Part shown: positions 43,860 to 52,105 of the stretch, piece by piece | Layout: each line of letters begins with the position of its first letter | Numbering within the stretch: the stretch's first letter is position 1 | From: Paenibacillus oralis | GTDB lineage: Bacteria > Bacillota > Bacilli > Paenibacillales > Paenibacillaceae | Length of the DNA: 64,000 nt | Reading direction: 5' to 3' | NCBI RefSeq assembly: GCF_003863965.1 | Contig: NZ_RRCN01000001.1 | Coordinates: forward strand, 496,001 to 560,000 | Notes under the pieces: generated by a model | Databases searched by the model: none | What the model was told of the DNA's origin: nothing | Seen by the model: only the letters and a program-made list of their open reading frames with translations | Position numbers and translations under genes: made by a program

Positions 43860-44804
43860 ATGGAAACCATACAAACCTCATCGGTCATTACGACCCAAAC
43901 TAAAAAAAAGGCAACCCGCTTCAAGAAAAAAGCATGGATTGCCTATCTGTTCTTGCTGCCCTGGCTGGTCGGATTTTTTGGACTAACGCTCTGGCCGTTC
44001 CTCAATTCATTCTATCTTTCGCTGACGGACAGCACACTTCGAAGTTCGACCTTTGTGGGCCTCCAAAACTACGTTCAAATGTTCCACGACCCGCGGTTCT
44101 TGAAATCGATTGAAGTCACTCTAAAGTATGTCATCCTGTCTGTTCCGCTCAAGCTTGCCATGGCGCTGTTTGTTGCTATCTTGCTCTATAGGGCATCGCT
44201 TGGCATGACGATTTACCGGACTCTCTTCTACCTGCCTTCCCTGATCGGGGGAAGCGTTGCCGTAGCTGTGATGTGGCGTAATATTTTCGGGCTGGACGGG
44301 TTGCTTAACAGCTTTCTTAGCCTGCTTGGCATCACCGGAAAAGAATGGCTGGGACAGCCGGATTACGCTCTTTATGTTCTGATCCTGCTAGTTGTATGGC
44401 AGTTTGGATCGTCAATGGTTATTTTCCTGGCAAGTTTAAAAAATGTTCCCGGAGAGCTTTACGAAGCGGCCGAAATAGACGGTGCGGGTTCGGTCTCCCG
44501 GTTCTTCAAAATCACGCTTCCGATGATCTCGCCCATCCTTCTGTTCAATTTGATTTTGCAGACCATCAGTTCTTTTCAAGTGTTTACTCAAGGATATATC
44601 ATCACTAAGGGCGGCCCGATGGACGAGACCCTGTTCTCCGTACTGTATATTTACGACCTTGCTTTCAAGCAACAGCGTATGGGTTACGCTTCTGCGGTTT
44701 CCTGGAGTCTGCTTGTGCTGATCGCAGTCGTGACGGCCGTTATTTTCCTGACATCCAAACGCTGGGTGTATTACGAGAACGACACGAAAGGAAGAGGGAA
44801 ATGA
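43860..44804 (+). CDS. Carbohydrate ABC permease, MalF/UgpA type
   Basis: 314 residues, six membrane helices, EAA loop (LYEAAEIDGAGSVSRFFKIT). AAAGGAG lies about 10 nt before the ATG. It ends 4 nt inside the next permease gene. The N-terminal 25 residues are Lys/Thr-rich and cytoplasmic. Confidence 0.92.
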   Translation: METIQTSSVITTQTKKKATRFKKKAWIAYLFLLPWLVGFFGLTLWPFLNSFYLSLTDSTLRSSTFVGLQNYVQMFHDPRFLKSIEVTLKYVILSVPLKLAMALFVAILLYRASLGMTIYRTLFYLPSLIGGSVAVAVMWRNIFGLDGLLNSFLSLLGITGKEWLGQPDYALYVLILLVVWQFGSSMVIFLASLKNVPGELYEAAEIDGAGSVSRFFKITLPMISPILLFNLILQTISSFQVFTQGYIITKGGPMDETLFSVLYIYDLAFKQQRMGYASAVSWSLLVLIAVVTAVIFLTSKRWVYYENDTKGRGK

Positions 44805-45637
44805 TCCAGCTAAAGCCCGCCGTTATCGGCAAGAATCTTCTATTGGTGCTTATGTCCTTTACGATGGTTTATCCAATCATTTGGCTTCTGCTCGGCAGTT
44901 TTAAAGCCAATGACGAAATTTTCACAGTTACCAGTCTATGGCCATCACAGTTCCAGTTCAGTAATTATGCAAACGGATGGAATGCTGTTCCCGGTTTTAC
45001 CTTTGGCGAGTTTATCATGAATTCGTTGACGATCTCACTCTTATCGGTCGTCGGCTGCGTTCTTTCCAGTTCACTCGTCGCCTTCCCTTTCGCACGGATG
45101 AATTTCCCGCTAAAGGGACTCTGGTTCTCGATTCTGCTTGGAACACTGATGTTGCCGACACAGGTGTTACTGATTCCCCGTTATGTTATGTTTGCTAAGT
45201 TGGGTTGGATCAACACCGTGCTTCCACTGATCTTGCCGTACTTTCTGGCCAGCAATGCCTTTTTTGTATATTTGATGATTCAGTTTTTAAGAGGGCTGCC
45301 GCGGGATTTGGATGAAGCTGCTCTAATGGACGGTTGCGGCCCATTCCGCACGTTCTTTAACATCCTGCTGCCCAACTGTAAGCCAGTGCTCTACACAATG
45401 GGAATTTTCTCATTCCTATGGAGTTGGGATGATTATTTCGACCAACTGCTCTATTTAAACGAGGTGCGTAAATACACGGTGCCTTTGGCTTTGCAAATGT
45501 TCGTGGACAACGCTGCCCAGATTAACTGGGGTTCGCTGTTTGCCATGTCCATAGTTGCGATCATTCCTCCAGTCGTCATCTTCTTCCTTGCCCAAAAGCA
45601 CTTTGTCGAAGGGGTTGCTACTAGCGGGATCAAATAA
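44801..45637 (+). CDS. Carbohydrate ABC permease, MalG type
   Basis: 278 residues, six membrane helices, EAA loop (DLDEAALMDGCGPFRTFFNI) and the ending AQKHFVEGVATSGIK. Its ATG overlaps the stop of the MalF-type gene (ATGA). The importer lacks an ATPase gene, as do the other two sugar-type importers here. Confidence 0.92.
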   Translation: MIQLKPAVIGKNLLLVLMSFTMVYPIIWLLLGSFKANDEIFTVTSLWPSQFQFSNYANGWNAVPGFTFGEFIMNSLTISLLSVVGCVLSSSLVAFPFARMNFPLKGLWFSILLGTLMLPTQVLLIPRYVMFAKLGWINTVLPLILPYFLASNAFFVYLMIQFLRGLPRDLDEAALMDGCGPFRTFFNILLPNCKPVLYTMGIFSFLWSWDDYFDQLLYLNEVRKYTVPLALQMFVDNAAQINWGSLFAMSIVAIIPPVVIFFLAQKHFVEGVATSGIK

Positions 45638-45658
45638 AAGGGAAAGCGGGAGAACGTT

Positions 45659-46489
45659 ATGTACTTGCTTAGTTACTTTAAAGAAGACGCGGAAAATTTA
45701 TTCCTTGCGGAGAGCACGGACGGTCTGACTTGGACGGAACGAAACGGCGGCCGTCCTCTGTTGATTTCCCCGATAGGAACCGGACAAATCCGGGATCCGT
45801 TTATTCTTCAGGACAAAAGCGGCAGGTTCCACGCGCTTTGGACAGACGGCTGGAGCAGCTGCAGCATCGGCTATGCATCAAGCGCTGATCTGGTCAAATG
45901 GGAAGATGCACGGCTCATTCCGGTCATGGAGCAATTTCCGGATACCCAGAATGCGTGGGCTCCGGAAGCTTTCTATGATGCAACCCATGGCGTTTATCGG
46001 ATCATTTGGTCCTCCACTGTTCAACCAGGTCTACGGAATCACCGAATTTGGTCCACTGCAACCCGTGATTTTCGATCATTCAAGGAGTCATCCCTGTTCT
46101 TCGATCCCGGGTTTAATGTGATCGATGCCTCGGTTATGACCGCGGACGACGGCCAACTTCTATTCTTTAAGGATGAACGGGGACGAAATGAACCTGGCAC
46201 CGATTTCAAAGCGATCCGCTCCTGCCGGATGGAGATAAATCCGGATGAAATTGTCTTCGGCCCCCTTTCGGATCTGCTAACCCCATCACTTATGGAAGGA
46301 CCGACGGTTTACAAACTCCCGAAAGACACACGGCTGCCATGGAAATGGATCCTACTGGCGGACGGTTTTTATGAAGGATATTATGCTGCATTCGGATCAA
46401 ACGATTTAGCCGAGTGGAATCAGCTCTCTAAAGATATAATCCGGCTGCCCGCAAGAATCAGACATGCCTCAGTGCTCCGTCTGAATTGA
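45659..46489 (+). CDS. GH43-like five-bladed beta-propeller glycosidase
   Basis: 276 residues. Propeller blades are visible as repeated W and DP motifs: IGTGQIRDPFILQDKSGRFH, HALWTDGWSSCSIGYASSAD, NAWAPEAFYDATHGVYRIIW, DASVMTADDGQLLFFKDERG, MEGPTVYKLPKDTRLPWKW. The RDPF Asp, the WAPE Glu region and the EGPT Glu match the catalytic layout of GH43-like enzymes. No signal peptide, so it acts on imported oligosaccharides. Substrate is not readable; arabinan- or xylan-derived is typical for the family. Confidence 0.82.
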   Translation: MYLLSYFKEDAENLFLAESTDGLTWTERNGGRPLLISPIGTGQIRDPFILQDKSGRFHALWTDGWSSCSIGYASSADLVKWEDARLIPVMEQFPDTQNAWAPEAFYDATHGVYRIIWSSTVQPGLRNHRIWSTATRDFRSFKESSLFFDPGFNVIDASVMTADDGQLLFFKDERGRNEPGTDFKAIRSCRMEINPDEIVFGPLSDLLTPSLMEGPTVYKLPKDTRLPWKWILLADGFYEGYYAAFGSNDLAEWNQLSKDIIRLPARIRHASVLRLN

Positions 46490-46533
46490 ATATCTGCAAA
46501 ATTGAAGCGAAGATGGATGGTGTCTTACACATA

Positions 46534-46568
46534 ACCGAGGCTTGCCTCAAATGCAGCCTCGGTTTCTC
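46534..46568 (+). terminator. Terminator of the YesMN-linked operon
   Basis: CCGAGGCT pairs with AGCCTCGG around a 12-nt loop, followed by TTTCTCT. The duplicated SDR fragment begins immediately at the T tract. Confidence 0.75.
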
Positions 46569-46742
46569 TGCGGATGCCGGGAACGCGATAGCGGAGGCGA
46601 TCTCCTCCGTTTCGCCCGGTCTGCCCATCGGGATGGAAGCAATGACGGAATCGGCCGTAACCCGGTCCAGCGATTTCCAGATGTCGGTGTTTACCAAGCC
46701 GGGGGCTACGCTGTTCACGGTAATTCCATCTTGTGCCACTTG
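46563..46742 (-). pseudogene. Duplicated fragment of the SDR gene at 53688-54446
   Basis: About 175 bp that match 53742-53920 almost base for base, with only about five differences. The minus frame reads QDGITVNSVAPGLVNTDIWK and GRPGETEEIASAIAF before diverging (FPASAEKPRL instead of FLASAEASYI). The fragment lacks the nucleotide-binding half and the catalytic YxxxK segment, so it cannot encode an active enzyme. The near-identity implies a recent duplication or recombination event. Confidence 0.85.
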
Positions 46743-46756
46743 GTTATTCACCTGCT

Positions 46757-46950
46757 ATATACTGATTTTGGAAAAGTAAATCATAGGTTTCGTTTCTGTT
46801 ATATGGTGCAACGTTTCAATGAAATCGTAAATACTCGCTCTCCGGCAACAATCTATCAATTCCGCATCCGTTGCGTCACCCTTTGCCAGCAATAGGTTTT
46901 CTTTGATCGTCATATTGAAAAGAACTGACTCCTGCAATAGATAAACAACT
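46757..46950 (-). pseudogene. Fragment of an ABC exporter ATPase (Q-loop region)
   Basis: The minus frame reads PVVYLLQESVLFNMTIKENL and LLAKGDATDAELIDCCRRAS, the Q-loop and following helical region of MsbA/LmrA-type exporter ATPases. It ends in a stop at about 46755, without signature or Walker B motifs. It adjoins the SDR fragment directly. Confidence 0.7.
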
Positions 46951-47067
46951 GGGTAATGAAGTTTTTCGTAAAGAACGAATAGGTAATTCCGGAAATAATA
47001 TGGCTTATCTGCGGGGGGCCATAGATCGCTTTGTTCTATATTAGTCTTGTGCTCAGTATCCTCCCCA

Positions 47068-47172
47068 TGAAATAGAGGAACTTTTGGGTCCTATTTTTCG
47101 ATGAACAGGTCGAAAGGCGGCCTTTTGCCACTGAATCGTGAAAATAGCGCCATAAAATTCCTCTATGTTTCC
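47068..47172. repeat. Palindromic intergenic repeat (AAATAGAGGAA family)
   Basis: GAAATAGAGGAACTTTT (from 47068) and its inverted partner AAAATTCCTCTATGTTTC (to about 47172) bound a 100-bp element. Internally AAATAG-GGA can pair with TCC-TATTT. A minus frame across it has no ribosome site. The surrounding 47173-47400 holds nothing else that I can identify. Confidence 0.6.
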
Positions 47173-47407
47173 GTAACATAGGGATGTCGCTGAAATAGTG
47201 CCCCTTTTTTCCTTTATGTTGTCACCCGAGATCTTCAATAGACTAATTTTGCCGTTTTCTCAAGTTTTCACTTGCCATCATGCCGCCTTTATGGAAATCA
47301 TGCCGTTATCAAGCGCCGAAACCAAATCTAGAATTATGAACGTTACAATAAGTACACTTGGCTTGGCAAGGTGAAGGATACATAATCATATTAACATAAT
47401 GAATAAG

Positions 47408-47588
47408 CCCATCTTCCTCTCCCGTCATTTCGTTGAAATGGGGGCACTTTCGGCTGCCACCCGCATGAGAGGAATAACCACATGCCGTTCGCCCCCTTCG
47501 TAATCAATCAAACCTTCAATTCTCATTCCGCGCTTTTCCATTCATCCAGGTCATGAGTAATGAGCACCAGATATTATTTTTGTAATGG
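47408..47588 (-). pseudogene. Remnant with ABC ATPase H-loop and frameshifted tail
   Basis: The minus frame gives LVLITHDLDEWKSAE, a clear ABC ATPase H-loop block, then a stop. The other minus frame continues MRIEGLIDYEGGERHVVIPL up to PISTK and a stop near 47430. The frame change and loss of the upstream ATPase mark a decayed gene. It cannot belong to the same gene as the Q-loop fragment, because the order on the strand is reversed. Confidence 0.5.
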
Positions 47589-47616
47589 TTACGAACAAAA
47601 GTCGGACTTAAATCAA

Positions 47617-47632
47617 ATTGAAAGCGCTAATA
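47617..47632 (+). promoter_or_regulatory. cre site before the PTS regulator gene
   Basis: ATTGAAAGCGCTAATA fits the CcpA consensus core TGAAAGCGCT. It lies about 90 nt before the start codon at 47723. Confidence 0.6.
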
Positions 47633-47722
47633 TCCTTAAATACAATGAATATCAGGGAGGGAACGAAAACAAAATCCAAGGATGAGATGCTTGCCGATGA
47701 GACCAAGGAAGGGAGAGAACAA

Positions 47723-49804
47723 ATGGATAAAGAAATCATCTCGCTTCTGCGGATTTTGTTAAATAGCACGGTCGTGACTGCAAAAGGGCTTCAAGAGGAA
47801 ACCAATTCTTCAAAAAGACAGATTTCCTACAGGCTAGAGAAAATTAACGCCATCTTCAAAGCGGAAAAAGCGCCGCTAATTTCTCTGGGCTCCAAAAAAG
47901 ACATTGTGATTCAAAAAGAGACAAAAGACACCATTAAAGAAATTCTCGAAAAGAAATATTCTAAAAGAACCTACTATCTGAGCAAAACAGAACGGCTTTT
48001 ATACATTTATTTAATGCTCTTTATAAACATGGAGGATGTTTCAATCCATCACTTTACGGATTCTCTGAAGGTGAGTCGTTCCACCGTGAATCTTGATTTT
48101 AAAGATTTGATCCCGGCCCTTGAGAATAAAGCCATCGAGATCAGGAACAATCGCACAAACGGCTACCATTTAGTTGGATCCGAAATAGAAATCAGGAGAG
48201 TGCTTATCCGAAATATTATTGAAACCCTCTCCAATACGGAAAGTTCAAGAGTATTTGATATTTTCATCGAAGAATATAAATTAGACAGTTTTGAGAAATC
48301 GAAAGAGCTTATATCGGACCTTGTAAAAAAGCATGAAATCAATTTTGTCGAAGATAGGCTGGTAGAATTTATCTATATCTTCATCTTTATGAAAGCGAGG
48401 ATACTCTCCAAGAATACGAGAACTCTTGAGAATATAGACATTCCCAACGTTGCAGTCATGAACTCCATGAAGGAATATAAATTCGCTGAGGAATTACTGG
48501 AATTATGTGGTGGACGAAATGAAATAAAGCCTCATGACGTCATGTATATCAGCGCCTGGATTTTGGGCATCTCCATAGGAAATGCAGAGGAAGACACCAA
48601 GGACAGAGCTGTGATATCGGAAATTATAAATAAAATGATGACGAAGTTTGAATATTTAAGCGGCGCACATTTCGTCAACCAGGAAAAAATGTTCAAGCAG
48701 CTATATTCCCACTTTAGACCGGCTTATTACAGGCTTCTGTTCAAATTCCCTGTTTACAATCCGCTTTGTAAAAAAGTGAAAGAAGAGTATCGGCTAGTTT
48801 ACAGAATCGTCAGCAACGCGACCAAAGAATTCTGCAGTTTATTTGGCGAAGAGATTCAAGAAGAAGAACTGGCGTATTTGACTATGCATTTTGCAACTAT
48901 TTTCTCGGACAGCAAAAACATTGACATCTTGAAAAAAAGAACAGCGCTGATTGTTTGTACAAACGGTGTAGGCAGTTCAGCGATCTTGTATGCAGAACTT
49001 ACGCATTTATTTCCGGAACTGCACTTTTTGCCGCCGCTGGAATCCTCCGAATTGAAAAATTTTTCCGTTCCTGTAGACATTGTGTTTACGACCAGCTATA
49101 AGGCAGAAAGTCTGGAAATGGATGCGCCTGTGATCAAAGTGAGCCCTGTCATGACCCAAAAGGAAAAATATAAGATTGCACGCGAGGTGTACATTCAATT
49201 AGGCGATCTATTTTTAAGGCAACCTCAGATAGACGAGGTTATGAACATTATAAAAAAATACGCGAAAATCACTTCTGAAGCGATGCTTTCGGGTGAATTG
49301 CTATCCTATTTTACACAAATAGAGAATTTTACGCCTAAAGGAGTAGAAGATCTGATGCTGAACGATCTTGTCGATGAAAAGCTAGTCAAACTAAAGGTGC
49401 CGGCCAAAAATTGGGAGGAAGCCATCAGGCAGTCGGCGTCCGTCCTCGTTGAAAACGGTAAGGCTACGCAGGAATATGTAGATGCTATGGTCGATGCCGC
49501 AAAAGAATCCGGGGCTTATATCGTGATCACCAAACATGTGGCGCTGCCGCACGCAAGGCCCAAGGCAGGAGCAAAAGAAATAGCCATCGGTATTGCGACT
49601 CTGGAAAAACCCGTCGCGTTCGGGCATCAAGATAACGATCCGGTAAAATACGTGATTTCTTTAAGCGCCGTTGACAGTACTAGTCACTTGCGCGCAATGT
49701 CCGAGCTTGCCGAACTGTTGGAGATGGACGAATTTTTCAAAACGCTGGACAATGCCAGGAATGCCGGGGAAGTTATTGATTTCATCAAAGCACAAAAATT
49801 TTGA
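47723..49804 (+). CDS. PRD/EIIB/EIIA transcriptional regulator of the LicR/MtlR type
   Basis: 693 residues from the ATG at 47723, GGAAGGGAGAG 5 nt upstream. N-terminal HTH domains (TAKGLQEETNSSKRQISYRL; LKVSRSTVNLDF), two PRDs, an EIIB-gat-like domain (LIVCTNGVGSSAILY, Cys present) and a C-terminal EIIA of the mannitol/fructose class (VITKHVALPHARP, active His). PRD2 has the usual His pair (YSHFRPAYYRL; YLTMHFATIF), while the expected His in PRD1 appears replaced (FIYIFIFMKARIL). It heads a PTS operon that has EIIB and EIIC genes but no separate EIIA. Confidence 0.9.
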   Translation: MDKEIISLLRILLNSTVVTAKGLQEETNSSKRQISYRLEKINAIFKAEKAPLISLGSKKDIVIQKETKDTIKEILEKKYSKRTYYLSKTERLLYIYLMLFINMEDVSIHHFTDSLKVSRSTVNLDFKDLIPALENKAIEIRNNRTNGYHLVGSEIEIRRVLIRNIIETLSNTESSRVFDIFIEEYKLDSFEKSKELISDLVKKHEINFVEDRLVEFIYIFIFMKARILSKNTRTLENIDIPNVAVMNSMKEYKFAEELLELCGGRNEIKPHDVMYISAWILGISIGNAEEDTKDRAVISEIINKMMTKFEYLSGAHFVNQEKMFKQLYSHFRPAYYRLLFKFPVYNPLCKKVKEEYRLVYRIVSNATKEFCSLFGEEIQEEELAYLTMHFATIFSDSKNIDILKKRTALIVCTNGVGSSAILYAELTHLFPELHFLPPLESSELKNFSVPVDIVFTTSYKAESLEMDAPVIKVSPVMTQKEKYKIAREVYIQLGDLFLRQPQIDEVMNIIKKYAKITSEAMLSGELLSYFTQIENFTPKGVEDLMLNDLVDEKLVKLKVPAKNWEEAIRQSASVLVENGKATQEYVDAMVDAAKESGAYIVITKHVALPHARPKAGAKEIAIGIATLEKPVAFGHQDNDPVKYVISLSAVDSTSHLRAMSELAELLEMDEFFKTLDNARNAGEVIDFIKAQKF

Positions 49805-49818
49805 TAAGGAGCTTGGTT

Positions 49819-50106
49819 ATGTACAAAATTCTAGTTGCATGCAGAGCAGGTGTCGGATCGAGCTTGATGCTGAAAATCAAGACTCAGCAAGTGATCAAAG
49901 AAAATAATTTTCCGATTGAAATCGAGCACGGCTCATTGGACGCATTAAACGGGTTCAATGGTGACGCTGTCGAGACATTGATCGACGTTGCTGAGGAACT
50001 GAAAAAGAAAAACCTCAAAATTGATATTATCGGAATTCACAATATCGTTGATCGAAACGAAATCAAGGCGGCATTAGAGCATTTTCTCGCTTCGAAACAA
50101 CAATGA
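49819..50106 (+). CDS. PTS EIIB, ascorbate/galactitol type
   Basis: 95 residues from the ATG at 49819, AAGGAG 8 nt upstream. The P-loop-like motif ILVACRAGVGSSLMLKIK carries the phospho-acceptor Cys. Length and fold match UlaB/SgaB. It passes phosphate from an EIIA to the sugar carried by the EIIC encoded 36 nt downstream. Confidence 0.9.
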   Translation: MYKILVACRAGVGSSLMLKIKTQQVIKENNFPIEIEHGSLDALNGFNGDAVETLIDVAEELKKKNLKIDIIGIHNIVDRNEIKAALEHFLASKQQ

Positions 50107-50141
50107 AGCACTAAATTGATTATTCGCAGGGAGGAATATAT

Positions 50142-51413
50142 GTGAACTTTATTATCAGTTTTTTGAGTACGCCTGCTGTCTTGCTGGGTGTTGTTGCCTT
50201 CATCGGTTTGGTGCTTCAAAAGAAATCGCCTACTGAAGTATTCACCGGCGCTTCGAAAACCCTTATCGGGTTCCTCATCTTCGGCATCGGCGCTTCAGCC
50301 ATGACTGGAGCATTGCAGAATTTCAACAAATTGTTCCAGCACGGGTTTAACATCACAGGAGTTATCGCTTCGCCCGAAGCCGCTACGGCGCTTGCGCAAG
50401 GTACATACGGATTTGAGGTTTCATTGACTTTGATTCTTGGTTTCGTATTAAATCTGGTCTTTGCGCGGATTACAAAATTCAAAAATATTTTCTTTACCAC
50501 CGGACACAGTTTGTTTTTTTCGTGTGTGCTGGTATTGATCATGAAGGCGCACGGATTCGACACAGCCGTTACGATCGCAGTCGGCGGTACGATTCTCGGC
50601 TTTATGTCCGCCGCGCTGCCGCAATTCTGCCAACCCTTCATGCGTAAAATGACAGGTGGAGACGAGCAGGCCATCGGTCACTTCAATATGATCGGTTATG
50701 GCCTGTCAGGCTATATCGGCCGTTTATTCTCAAAGTACGAAAATGAAACGACGGAATCCATTCAATTTCCAAAATGGCTGTCCATCTTCAGGGATTTCCT
50801 GATGGGCCTGTCGATCGTTATGCTGATTTTGTTCTACGTGGCAACATTAAAAGCTGGTCAAATTTTTACTCAAGAGCTTGCCGGTTCTCAGCACTGGCTG
50901 GTGTTCCCGCTTGTGCAAGCCTTCACATTTGTTGCGGGGATGTCGGTGCTGATGACAGGTGTTCGTATGTTCTTGGCCGAGATCACTGCCGCATTCGTTA
51001 TTATTTCGGAAAAATATATCCCGGGTTCGCGTCCTGCGCTGGATGTGCCAACCGTATTCCCGTATGCTCCCAATGCAGTCATTCTCGGATTCATCTGCGC
51101 CTATGCCGCCGGTCTGCTGGCAGTCGTCGTAATGGCCGCATTCCCTGGAGTATTTCCGGTAGTCATTATCCCTGCCGCTCATATCTGCTTCTTCTCGGGC
51201 GGTACGGCTGCGGTATTTGGCAATTCATCCGGCGGATGGCGAGGTGCCGTTGCCGGATCATTTATTGCCGGACTGTTTCTTGCCTTCCTGCCGACCATTC
51301 TGTACCCGGTGTACGGAACGCTTGGCATTGAAGGCGCTACCTTCCCTAATATCGACTACAACGTCATTGGAACCTTATTGCACAAAATCATGCAGCTGAT
51401 CAAGCCTGTATAA
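50142..51413 (+). CDS. PTS EIIC, UlaA/SgaT ascorbate family
   Basis: 423 residues starting with GTG at 50142, GGGAGG about 9 nt upstream. Ten or more membrane helices. Conserved UlaA-type blocks: TEVFTGASKTLIGFLIFGIG, NFNKLFQHGFNITGVIASPE, FMRKMTGGDEQAIGHFNMIG, GSRPALDVPTVFPYAPNAVI. Transports and phosphorylates a sugar or sugar acid. True ascorbate clusters carry UlaD/E/F/G, which are absent here, so the substrate is probably something else. Confidence 0.9.
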   Translation: MNFIISFLSTPAVLLGVVAFIGLVLQKKSPTEVFTGASKTLIGFLIFGIGASAMTGALQNFNKLFQHGFNITGVIASPEAATALAQGTYGFEVSLTLILGFVLNLVFARITKFKNIFFTTGHSLFFSCVLVLIMKAHGFDTAVTIAVGGTILGFMSAALPQFCQPFMRKMTGGDEQAIGHFNMIGYGLSGYIGRLFSKYENETTESIQFPKWLSIFRDFLMGLSIVMLILFYVATLKAGQIFTQELAGSQHWLVFPLVQAFTFVAGMSVLMTGVRMFLAEITAAFVIISEKYIPGSRPALDVPTVFPYAPNAVILGFICAYAAGLLAVVVMAAFPGVFPVVIIPAAHICFFSGGTAAVFGNSSGGWRGAVAGSFIAGLFLAFLPTILYPVYGTLGIEGATFPNIDYNVIGTLLHKIMQLIKPV

Positions 51414-51423
51414 GTTACATTAA

Positions 51424-51468
51424 CGATGGATAAGAGCTATAAATATGGCTATAGCTCTTATCGTTTCA
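51424..51468 (+). terminator. Hairpin between EIIC and SIS genes
   Basis: GATAAGAGCTATA pairs with TATAGCTCTTATC around an 8-nt loop, followed by GTTTC. The stem is strong but lacks a clear U tract; it may be a processing site or partial terminator. The SIS start follows 14 nt later. Confidence 0.45.
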
Positions 51469-51481
51469 AGGAGGACGAATT

Positions 51482-52087
51482 ATGAGCATGAGCAAGAAAA
51501 CATTACCTGAATTCTTGGCTATCCTGCACAGTGAAATATCGACGTTCATTGCATTAATCGACGAAGCGGCGCTTGAACAAGCTCGCGATCTTATTTTCAA
51601 AGCAGAAAAAAATCACGGCCGCGTTCATGTGACAGGCATCGGAAAACCAGGCCATGTTGCCGGTTACACAGCCTCACTTCTCTCTTCGACCGGCACTCCC
51701 ACCTACGAGCTTCACGGAACTGAAGCCGTTCACGGCTCGTCCGGGCAGGTTGTTCCCGGCGATGTCGTTATAGCGATTTCCAACAGTGGAGAAACAGAAG
51801 AATTGAAAGCCACCGTTGAGACGTTGAAAAGCAACGGAGCCAAAATTATTTCCGTTACCGGCAATAAAGATTCCTGGCTTGCCAGCAAAGGCGATGTTGT
51901 CCTCTTTGCAGGGGTCGGTTTTGAAGGAGATAAATTAAACAAACCCCCAAGGGCGTCAATCGCAGCCGAAATCATTTTGCTGCAAAGCCTAAGCGTGCTG
52001 CTTCAGGAAGAACGGGACCTAACCCCTGAAAAATACGTGAAATGGCACCCTGGCGGAGCTTTGGGAAAATCGGTCAAGGGAGTCTAA
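51482..52087 (+). CDS. SIS-domain sugar-phosphate isomerase (KpsF/GutQ-like)
   Basis: 201 residues, a single SIS domain: GRVHVTGIGKPGHVAGYTAS, PTYELHGTEAVHGSSGQVVP, VVIAISNSGETEELKATVET, ending YVKWHPGGALGKSVKG. This is the core of arabinose-5-phosphate isomerases without the CBS pair. In this operon it would act on the sugar phosphate delivered by the PTS, by aldose-ketose isomerisation. AAGGAGG lies 8 nt before the ATG. Confidence 0.88.
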   Translation: MSMSKKTLPEFLAILHSEISTFIALIDEAALEQARDLIFKAEKNHGRVHVTGIGKPGHVAGYTASLLSSTGTPTYELHGTEAVHGSSGQVVPGDVVIAISNSGETEELKATVETLKSNGAKIISVTGNKDSWLASKGDVVLFAGVGFEGDKLNKPPRASIAAEIILLQSLSVLLQEERDLTPEKYVKWHPGGALGKSVKGV

Positions 52088-52105
52088 TCGAAGGAGGAAG
52101 CAATC

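Noticed and set aside
46458..46751. Minus-strand 97-codon frame as a real small SDR
   Set aside because: It is a piece of the intact gene at 53688-54446, lacks cofactor and catalytic motifs, and its ends are unrelated sequence.
47053..47238. Minus-strand 61-codon frame
   Set aside because: It coincides with a palindromic intergenic repeat and has no ribosome site.
50142..51413. Calling the PTS an L-ascorbate (ulaABC) system
   Set aside because: The EIIC family is ascorbate-type, but the required UlaD, UlaE, UlaF and UlaG enzymes are missing and aldolases are present instead.
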